From Actinoalloteichus_B caeruleus (GTDB taxonomy: Bacteria; Actinomycetota; Actinomycetes; Mycobacteriales; Pseudonocardiaceae): a stretch of DNA of 64,000 bases. The first letter of the stretch is position 1. Every line of letters begins with the position of its first letter. Positions 1 to 5,370 of the stretch are shown here, one piece after another. The position numbers and the translations under genes are program-made. Location of the stretch: the NCBI RefSeq assembly GCF_000718005.1, contig NZ_JODV01000006.1; one strand, written 5' to 3'. Under the pieces are notes generated by a model. The model made no database searches. It saw only the letters and a list, made by a program, of their open reading frames with translations, and was not told where the DNA came from.

Positions 1-10
1 CACGTCGGGG

Positions 11-310
11 GTGACGTACCGGGGACCGGATGAGGACATCGACGGGACCACCACCGAGGTCAGGGACTGAAGGGGGTTCGCCGAGATCCCCGGCGTGCCC
101 ACCTCGTGCGGGGCGGCGGGGCGGGTGGGGACAAGGCCGCGCCACCCAAACACCGCGACCGCTCAGTCAGCGGAATCGGGTTCGACTGCCCCCGCTGCGC
201 CTGGCCCGAGCCGCCGGCGGCCGGCACAGCGCAAGGTTCTCGCGGAACTCGGCGGCGGACCTCGAGGTCCCACGCTCGAGGCGGGTGACGCCCTGCCACA
301 CGACCTGATC
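11..310 (+). pseudogene. Decayed 5' fragment of a YdeP/FdhF-like oxidoreductase gene
   Basis: This stretch is a degraded copy of the first ~300 bp of the intact oxidoreductase gene that starts near 5371. A GTG at 11 opens a reading RGPDEDIDGTTTEV that matches RGPDEDIDETTTEV of the intact protein, and a stop follows after 18 codons. Further on, the segment around 180-215 (FDCP-CAWPEP in the intact gene) is again nearly identical, but indels have destroyed the frame. Nothing after about 310 resembles the rest of the oxidoreductase, so only the 5' end was copied. It is seen directly by comparing the two stretches; how it arose is inference. Confidence 0.8.
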
Positions 311-502
311 AGGGGCGTGAGGTCGGGTTCACGCTCCGGCCCGTTCTCGCGAGTTGGTGCGGGTGATCGCCCCCGTGCTGACGTCGTGCTGACTCTGGCA
401 CGGCGCCCTTCCACGCGGAAGTGGCCATTCTCCCCACACCCAACAGTTACCCGTTGCTACTGTTCGTCACGGTGTGCAACGGGGGTGTGAGGAGGGTGGC
501 TG

Positions 503-1159
503 GTGTCCGTCGCCGACGTCGTGGCTCAGGCACGGGCGGCCCTGGTGGGGATCGAGGAGGCTCAGCGCGGCCTGGTGGTGGCACTCGACAGAGCGGAACG
601 CGGGTGTCAGCTCTCCGCCCAACTCCTCCTAGCTTCGGCGAACCACGACGTGGTGTGGGTGGTGAAGTCGGCCGCCGACGCGGCGGAGCCGTTGAAGCAG
701 GCGTACGCGGCGTTCGGACGGTCCGCCGACCTGATCCGCCGCTACCTCGACGGCATCGCCGGAAACGGCGGCCCGGGGACAGCACCTCCCCCGCCCGCTC
801 CTACGGCTGCCGGGCCACCGGCCGCGCCGCCCACCGTGGGGACGTGGCGAGGGAAGACCGCGAGCGAGTACGCGAGGGACAAGGGCGAGGGAATCGGCCG
901 CCTCTCTCCGCTCGGTCGTCGCAAGGTGGTCAGGGAAGTCGACACCGCCGACGAAGTGCGGGAAATTTTTGATGCCCTCGCGAAGGGAGCGAGGAGGATT
1001 GATCCACCCGGATACGAAGGTATGATGATAATGGATGCCGAGGGAACTATTGTCGGCTTCAGGAACAGCTCGAAATCCACGAAAGATGATCCCGCACTGG
1101 ACGCGAGAGACAAGCACCGAAACATTTTTAAGATACACGTCGCATTGAAGGAAACCTAG
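503..1159 (+). CDS. Small polymorphic-toxin-like protein with C-terminal toxin domain
   Basis: The 218-aa protein has three parts: an all-helical N-terminus (about 1-88, no signal peptide, resembling the DUF6244-type heads of actinomycete secreted-toxin proteins), a proline/alanine linker (about 93-112), and a C-terminal domain (about 115-218) with GYEGMMIMDAEGTIVGFRNS and an end KIHV. The last domain looks like a small RNase-type toxin module (aromatic/basic residues, terminal KIHV strand), but I cannot name the family. The GTG start at 503 follows GAGGAGGG. The stop lies 1 bp before the putative immunity gene, the usual toxin-immunity layout. A second copy of the tail exists at 2224-2370. 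The toxin role is inference from architecture and context. Confidence 0.6.
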   Translation: MSVADVVAQARAALVGIEEAQRGLVVALDRAERGCQLSAQLLLASANHDVVWVVKSAADAAEPLKQAYAAFGRSADLIRRYLDGIAGNGGPGTAPPPPAPTAAGPPAAPPTVGTWRGKTASEYARDKGEGIGRLSPLGRRKVVREVDTADEVREIFDALAKGARRIDPPGYEGMMIMDAEGTIVGFRNSSKSTKDDPALDARDKHRNIFKIHVALKET

Positions 1160-1160
1160 A

Positions 1161-1475
1161 ATGGACATTGACTACGAGGTCCGCGAATCCGTGTGCGATC
1201 TCGCCGAAGCAGATTATGTCATGATGACCGATGTTATCGGCATACTGGTCGATGTGGGTGGGGTTCCCTGGGACCAGCAGATCAGCAGGGCAGGTCGGAT
1301 AGCGGCCGGACTCGTGCGCGAAGGGAGAATCACCCCCGGGAGCCTACGGGGAGGCACGTTCACCCCATGGGAGGGAAGCCGAGACGAACAGGCGGAACGC
1401 ATCGAACGGGAGACGCTAGAGTACGAGGCAGAGGGGCGCGAAGTAATTTTTGGCGACATCGCGTGGTTCGCATGA
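1161..1475 (+). CDS. Putative immunity protein, copy 1
   Basis: A 104-aa acidic cytoplasmic protein without signal or membrane segment, beginning MDIDYEVRESVCDLAE and ending FGDIAWFA. It starts 1 bp after the toxin-like gene and shares its transcript. Two further copies follow at 1559 and 2360, and the central block VPWDQQ..RAG.IAAGLVREG is almost invariant among the three. Small size, acidity, position directly after a toxin tail and local amplification are the hallmarks of immunity genes. I do not recognise a named family, so immunity is inferred from context. Confidence 0.6.
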   Translation: MDIDYEVRESVCDLAEADYVMMTDVIGILVDVGGVPWDQQISRAGRIAAGLVREGRITPGSLRGGTFTPWEGSRDEQAERIERETLEYEAEGREVIFGDIAWFA

Positions 1476-1558
1476 GCTGCGGACTAGACCAAGCTGGACA
1501 TCGATACACCGGCACCGGACTCGCCGCGAACCGCCCGTCGAGGTGGGGAACAATCCAC

Positions 1559-1849
1559 ATGGACATTGATCACGAGGTCCGCGACTCCGTGTGCGACCTT
1601 GCCGAGGACGACTACGTCATGATGGCTGAGATCATTGGCCTCATCGTTCGCGTTGGTGGGGTTCCCTGGGACCAGCAGATCAGCAGGGCAGGCCGAATAG
1701 CAGCCGGACTCGTACGCGAAGGCAGGATCACACCCGGGAGCTTACGAGGAAACGTTTTCACCCCGTGGGAGGGAAGTCGAGAGGACTGGGCAGTACGCGT
1801 CGAACGCGAGACGCGGGAGTACGAGGAGAACGGACGTGAGGTGAGGTGA
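1559..1849 (+). CDS. Putative immunity protein, copy 2, C-terminus frameshifted
   Basis: This copy reads MDIDHEVRDSVCDLAE and stays collinear with copy 1 up to GREV, then stops after one more residue (96 aa instead of 104). The cause is visible: the pentamer GAGGT occurs three times at 1838-1852. Removing two units restores the frame to REVNLGDVAWFA, ending at 1883, which matches the REVIFGDIAWFA tail of copy 1. The copy has no toxin tail upstream. It may be a functional variant with a shortened tail or a decaying gene; the loss removes the last nine conserved residues. Confidence 0.6.
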   Translation: MDIDHEVRDSVCDLAEDDYVMMAEIIGLIVRVGGVPWDQQISRAGRIAAGLVREGRITPGSLRGNVFTPWEGSREDWAVRVERETREYEENGREVR

Positions 1850-1852
1850 GGT
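1838..1852 (+). repeat. Tandem pentamer (GAGGT)x3 causing a frameshift
   Basis: Three perfect GAGGT units, followed by GA, lie inside the 3' end of immunity copy 2. Ten extra bases relative to copies 1 and 3 shift the frame and create an early TGA. The pattern is typical of replication slippage. The unit also resembles a Shine-Dalgarno core, but no gene start follows. Confidence 0.8.
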
Positions 1853-1902
1853 GAACTTGGGTGATGTCGCGTGGTTCGCGTGAGCTGATATGGAACGAGC
1901 CC

Positions 1903-1937
1903 CTGACCAGCGACGCACCTGGCCGGGGGCTGGTCAG
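1903..1937 (+). terminator. Hairpin between convergent immunity copy 2 and DUF397 gene
   Basis: CTGACCAGC (1903-1911) pairs perfectly with GCTGGTCAG (1929-1937). It sits between the end of immunity copy 2 and the end of the minus-strand DUF397 gene, so it could terminate both. A related hairpin occupies the same place in the next duplicated unit (2688-2723). Confidence 0.55.
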
Positions 1938-1946
1938 AGCATCGGA

Positions 1947-2129
1947 TTACAGGCGGCCGGACTTCACCGCAGCGAGGAACGCCGCGAACGTGCCACGGTC
2001 GACGACCAGAGTTCCACCATCACGGTTCTTGGTGTCACGTACAGCCGTGAGATCGGCGACGATTCCGACATCAACACAATTTTCAGAACCTCCACTGTAG
2101 CTACTCTTGCGCCACTGAATCTCCTTCAT
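1947..2129 (-). CDS. DUF397 protein, orphan copy
   Basis: The 60-aa protein has the DUF397 signature: WRKSSYSGG near the N-terminus, ENCVDV, then AVRDTKNRDGGTLVV and a helix ending FLAAVKSG. Family members usually sit beside an XRE/DUF5753 regulator and modulate it in developmental and antibiotic-related circuits of actinomycetes. This copy has no such partner directly upstream; instead its upstream flank is the toxin-tail remnant. It is about 80 percent identical by eye to the copy at 2735-2920, so it probably arose by the same segmental duplication that multiplied the immunity gene. Confidence 0.85.
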   Translation of the reverse strand: MKEIQWRKSSYSGGSENCVDVGIVADLTAVRDTKNRDGGTLVVDRGTFAAFLAAVKSGRL

Positions 2130-2223
2130 GGCCCTTCCGCCACCTCCTTCATCAGAGCTACGGATTCTCCTGACTCAATACTACAGCACACAGGGAGTTA
2201 AACTCCACGACCATGCTGGCAGC

Positions 2224-2370
2224 ATGATAGAGCACCCTGACGGGGACCCTGGTAGCTTCCGGGGAAGTACGAGATCAACAAAGGACGAGCCCACACTAGA
2301 TGGCAGGGACATGCATCGGAATTTCTTCAAAGTGCACGTCACAGCAAGGAACAAACCAGATGGATATTGA
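2224..2370 (+). pseudogene. Orphan toxin C-terminal tail
   Basis: In one frame this segment reads FRGSTRSTKDEPTLDGRD followed by MHRNFFKVHV, closely matching FRNSSKSTKDDPALDARDKH and NIFKIHV at the end of the intact toxin-like protein. The N-terminal helical part and linker are missing, and no convincing start with a ribosome site precedes it. It runs into immunity copy 3, whose ATG at 2360 overlaps its end. Displaced toxin tails followed by an intact immunity gene are known from CdiA/Rhs-type loci, where recombination can swap them onto the full-length gene. Confidence 0.7.
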
Positions 2371-2674
2371 TTACGAGGTTCGCGAATCCGTGTGCGATCT
2401 CGCCGAGATCGACCACGTCGTGATGACTGCGATAATCGGCATACTGGTCGACGTGGGTGGGGTTCCCTGGGATCAGCAGATCAGGAGGGCAGGTCAGATA
2501 GCAGCCGGACTCGTGCGCGAAGGGAGAATTACGCCCGGCAGACTACGGGGAGGCGTGTTCACCCCATGGGAGGGAAGCCGAGACGAACAGGCGGCCCACA
2601 TCGAACGGGAGACGCGAGAATACGAGATAGAGGGGCGCGAAGTAATCTTCGGTGACATCGCGTGGTTCGAATGA
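2360..2674 (+). CDS. Putative immunity protein, copy 3
   Basis: A full-length 104-aa paralogue of copy 1 (MDIDYEVRESVCDLAE at the start, FGDIAWFE at the end). It begins at 2360 inside the last codons of the orphan toxin tail. The differences from copy 1 are concentrated in the regions around residues 17-25, 42-46 and 82-90, while VPWDQQ and AAGLVREGRITPG are kept. This pattern suits paralogues that keep a fold but diverge at a binding face. Function is inferred from linkage to a toxin tail. Confidence 0.6.
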   Translation: MDIDYEVRESVCDLAEIDHVVMTAIIGILVDVGGVPWDQQIRRAGQIAAGLVREGRITPGRLRGGVFTPWEGSRDEQAAHIERETREYEIEGREVIFGDIAWFE

Positions 2675-2687
2675 GCTGAGGGGAAAC

Positions 2688-2723
2688 GAGCCCCTGACCA
2701 GCGGCACACCTGGCCAGGGGCTC
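2688..2723 (+). terminator. Strong hairpin between convergent immunity copy 3 and DUF397 gene
   Basis: GAGCCCCTG and CCAG on the left pair with CTGG and CAGGGGCTC on the right, with one internal mismatch and an 8-nt loop. It lies between two converging genes and should act in both directions. It is the counterpart of the hairpin at 1903-1937 in the preceding duplicated unit. Confidence 0.65.
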
Positions 2724-2734
2724 AGAGCGTCGGA

Positions 2735-2920
2735 TTACAGGCGGCCGGACTTCACCGCAGCGAGGAACGCCGCGAACGTGCCACGGTCGAGGACCAGAGT
2801 TCCACCATCACGGTTCTTGGTGTCACGGACGGCCGCGAGCCCGGGAGTCCGCCCCACCTCCACGCAGTTGTTGGATCCACCACTATAACTGCTGACCTTC
2901 CAGGCCTCATCAGAAATCAC
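2735..2920 (-). CDS. DUF397 protein paired with XRE regulator
   Basis: A 61-aa DUF397 protein: WKVSSYSGGSNNCVEV, then AVRDTKNRDGGTLVLDRG and the terminal helix FLAAVKSGRL. Its GTG start at 2920 overlaps the stop of the upstream XRE gene by 4 bp (GTGA), so the two are translationally coupled. Such XRE-DUF397 pairs are abundant in actinomycetes; the DUF397 partner is thought to relieve or modulate the DNA-binding partner. The near-identical orphan copy at 1947-2129 could compete for the same regulator. Confidence 0.9.
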   Translation of the reverse strand: MISDEAWKVSSYSGGSNNCVEVGRTPGLAAVRDTKNRDGGTLVLDRGTFAAFLAAVKSGRL

Positions 2921-3768
2921 TTTAGTTCCTCCGCGATCGTTTCCACCATGTTCTGTGAGGCTTCGGGGCTGAGCGCCATGGCACGCAGCATGTTGAAGCC
3001 GGCCGAGTACCTGCGCAGGTCCTCACCCCGTTCCATGTACTGTGCGCTCGTGAGGTCCTCGATGTAGACGATCGAATCGCCCTCCGCGAACGATATGATC
3101 TGGAACGCGGACCCCAGCATTGGGTGCGCACCAACGGAGGCGGGCAGGACCTGCATCGTGATGTTCCTGCGATGGCTCACCTCGACGAGGAACTCCAACT
3201 GCTCCCGCATGACGTCCTGACCGCCGATGGTGCGCCGCAGCACGGCCTCGTCGAGGACCATCCACACTTGGGGGCCGTCCTCGGACAACAGGTGTGATCG
3301 ACGCTCGCCCCGCAGCTGAACGGCCCGTTCGACGTCGTCTCCGTCGTAGTCACGCGCACCCGCCGCGATGACCGCTCGGGCGTAGTCCGAGGTCTGCGTC
3401 GGCCCGTAAATGAGATCGAGGCCGAAGTACTGGATCTCGGTTGCCGCGTCCTCCAGGCCAATGAACTGGGTGGCGCACTGTTGCAGGGCTTTGCCGCCGT
3501 ACTGCTGCCACCAGCCCGCCTTGCGCGATCCCCGGCAGAGCTGCAACAGCAAGTCACGCTCCGCCTCATCGGTGACCTCGTAGACGTCCATCAACAGCCG
3601 CACGTCGTTGGGGTGCGTCCGCACTCGCGCGGTCTCGATGGAGGACACCTTCGGCGCGGACCACTCCAACCTCCGAGCCACGTCGGCTGCGGTCAGACCC
3701 GCGACAGCACGTAACCGCCGTAGCGCCGCGCCCAGTTGGCGCTTGCTGGCGGTGGGGTTCGAGCGCAT
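2917..3768 (-). CDS. XRE-family regulator with DUF5753 domain
   Basis: An N-terminal helix-turn-helix (LRRLRAVAGLTAADVARRLE, then SAPKVSSIE) is followed by the ligand-like DUF5753 region, which contains IQYFGLDLIYGPTQTSDYAR, the block LHRRTIGG-like VLRRTIGG, and VYIEDLTSAQYME near the end. I prefer the ATG at 3768 (283 aa) because GGAGGA lies just upstream; a GTG ten codons earlier would be possible. Known relatives regulate development and secondary metabolism. It is co-translated with DUF397 at 2735 and faces a divergent small-gene operon across an inverted repeat at 3902. Confidence 0.88.
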   Translation of the reverse strand: MRSNPTASKRQLGAALRRLRAVAGLTAADVARRLEWSAPKVSSIETARVRTHPNDVRLLMDVYEVTDEAERDLLLQLCRGSRKAGWWQQYGGKALQQCATQFIGLEDAATEIQYFGLDLIYGPTQTSDYARAVIAAGARDYDGDDVERAVQLRGERRSHLLSEDGPQVWMVLDEAVLRRTIGGQDVMREQLEFLVEVSHRRNITMQVLPASVGAHPMLGSAFQIISFAEGDSIVYIEDLTSAQYMERGEDLRRYSAGFNMLRAMALSPEASQNMVETIAEELK

Positions 3769-3901
3769 CTGTCCTCCATGTGCCTTCGTACGGCTCACGT
3801 GGCCTCAGTCTCGCAGGTGCCGCGTCTACCGGATCAAGCTTCCCACTTAGCCCGAATGGGGTATAGGTAGCTAGTAACTTTACTCGATAACGTTCCCACA
3901 T

Positions 3902-3920
3902 GGCGCTCAATCTGAGCGCC
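3902..3920. promoter_or_regulatory. Inverted repeat in the divergent XRE/small-gene promoter region
   Basis: GGCGCTCA and TGAGCGCC form a perfect 8-bp inverted repeat around ATC. The repeat sits in an unusually AT-rich intergenic stretch (3800-3973) between the XRE gene and the small genes transcribed away from it. It is a good candidate operator for the XRE regulator; this is inference. Confidence 0.5.
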
Positions 3921-3973
3921 ACGGGATGGGGTTACAACTCGATCCCGGTATCAGGGGTAGGAAGGGGCTTGCC

Positions 3974-4147
3974 ATGTGGGCGTTGTGCTGGTTGGTCGGA
4001 TCGGGAATGGGCGTAGCCCTGTTGCTGCGGGGGGCGGCGTGGCTCGCGGAACGCGGACTACCCCCGGAGCCACGCGGCCACCGGGTCGTCGAGTACGACC
4101 CCGAGACCGGAACCTTCCGCACCCTCACCACCCGAGCCACCCGGTGA
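3974..4147 (+). CDS. Small single-pass membrane protein
   Basis: A 57-aa protein starting at ATG 3974 with AGGAAGGGG upstream. Residues 1-21 (MWALCWLVGSGMGVALLLRG) form one hydrophobic segment, followed by a short polar tail with a GHRVVEYDPETGTFRTL motif. It overlaps the next gene by 4 bp (GTGA). It lies in a divergent pair with an XRE/DUF397 regulator, an arrangement common in actinomycetes, but I do not recognise a function. Confidence 0.6.
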   Translation: MWALCWLVGSGMGVALLLRGAAWLAERGLPPEPRGHRVVEYDPETGTFRTLTTRATR

Positions 4148-4329
4148 CCGGCCACGGCGGGGACCTCGCCGACACCGCCCGCACACGCGACCTCCTGGCG
4201 ATGCGCGCCTTCCAGGCCCAGCGGCGGCGCCTGCGCCGGCGGCGCTTCGCCGCCATGGCCCGCGTGACCGCCGTGATCCTGCTGAGTACCGCCACCACCG
4301 TGGCCATCGTGGCCGCCCTGGCCGCCTGA
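4144..4329 (+). CDS. Small protein with arginine-rich stretch and C-terminal membrane helix
   Basis: A 61-aa protein whose GTG start overlaps the stop of the preceding gene. An arginine-rich segment (QRRRLRRRRF, about 26-35) precedes a single hydrophobic helix near the end (VTAVILLSTATTVAIVAALAA), so it looks like a tail-anchored protein with a cytoplasmic basic face. No family is recognised. The tight coupling to its neighbour supports translation. Confidence 0.55.
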   Translation: MTGHGGDLADTARTRDLLAMRAFQAQRRRLRRRRFAAMARVTAVILLSTATTVAIVAALAA

Positions 4330-4361
4330 ACCTGTCGACCGACTGTCGGGGACGGTCCCAC

Positions 4362-4796
4362 ATGCCTGAACATGACCGCGTCACCGCCGGGCAGCCGCCC
4401 GCCTTCTGGCGCATCGACGCGAAACCACCCGCCGGCTGGCTGTGGTGGCGACACCTGGTGCTCGGCGGCTACGGCGAGCACCTCATCGGCACCACCATCC
4501 ACACCCTCTGCGGACACCCGGTCGTCGTGGGCCACGACGAACGCCCACCCGAGATCCCCTACCAACCCTGCGCGCACTGCGCCGAGATCATGAAACCGGA
4601 CCTGTTCGCCGCCCTCGTCGTCCCCGGACACACCGCCGCCCACCTCACTTCGGACCGCACCGACCTGGACGTGCGGACCGCCTGCGGCATCTGGACCCCG
4701 GCGGCCGACACCGAACTGGTCAGCCTGCTCACCCCCGGCGTGGAGTTCTGCCTGGCCTGCTGGCTCCCCCGCCACGAGGAAGCGGAAACGTGGTGA
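4362..4796 (+). CDS. Cysteine-rich hypothetical protein, possible zinc binder
   Basis: A 144-aa soluble protein with two Cys/His clusters: TLCGHPVV with CAHC near residues 49-76, and ACGIW with CLAC near 107-136. The spacing suggests two zinc sites. Similar Cys-rich proteins accompany XRE/DUF397 regulator pairs in other actinomycetes. It ends where a short frameshifted ORF begins (overlap at 4790). No enzymatic motif is visible. Confidence 0.6.
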   Translation: MPEHDRVTAGQPPAFWRIDAKPPAGWLWWRHLVLGGYGEHLIGTTIHTLCGHPVVVGHDERPPEIPYQPCAHCAEIMKPDLFAALVVPGHTAAHLTSDRTDLDVRTACGIWTPAADTELVSLLTPGVEFCLACWLPRHEEAETW

Positions 4797-5003
4797 ACCC
4801 CTACGCCCCCGCCACCCGGCTCACCCACGCGCTACGCGCGGGACACCTCGACCCGTCGGCCCCGGTCGCGGTGCTCACCGCCACCGCCTGCCGGGTGCAC
4901 GGTGATTCGGCGGCACCAGCTCACCGAAGGCGGACGGGAGCTGGTCTGCCGGCTGACACCGCTGCTGATGATCGTGCTGGATTACTTCGAGTTCCGGGAC
5001 TAG
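4790..5003 (+). pseudogene. Frameshifted small gene of the XRE/DUF397-linked cluster
   Basis: From GTG 4790 one frame gives NPYAPATRLTHALRAGHLDP and continues to TATACRVH. In the next frame the sequence resumes as IRRHQLTEGGRELVCRLTPL and ends with LDYFEFRD at 5003. A single extra G near 4901 would explain the switch; removing it gives one protein of about 70 aa with smooth helical character. Alternatively the second half is a separate GTG-started peptide of 33 aa, but it has no ribosome site. A sequencing error cannot be excluded. Confidence 0.45.
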
Positions 5004-5352
5004 GCGGGCGACACCGTCCCCGTTCACCCCTCCCCGGGGGAACGGGGACCATCCGCTCCCGGGGTAGTGACTCCGCCACGGCGGCTTCTCCACTGCTCGG
5101 CAGCGGGCTGGGCGCGGACGAACTGGGATCCCTGGGCCAGCGGCAGCGACGGACTGCTTCCCGCGCGACGGGGCGGCGATCTGATCGACGAGGAACCCCG
5201 GGCGTCCGCCACGACAACGGGCCACGACGCGGCCGGCCACGACTTGGTGGCGGCGGAGCCGGCGAACGGGCGATGCCCGACCTCGACAGTGGCATCCCCG
5301 AACCACCTGCCGGGCACTCCGTATCCCCCAAACCCTGGTCCCCCACCACCTG
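5004..5352. other. Intergenic stretch without recognisable gene
   Basis: About 350 bp of GC-rich sequence upstream of the oxidoreductase. Open frames here have no coding-like residue composition and no ribosome sites. The region should hold the promoter of the oxidoreductase, but no clear -35/-10 pair was found. Confidence 0.4.
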
Positions 5353-5370
5353 GTGACCCACGATAGGGAG

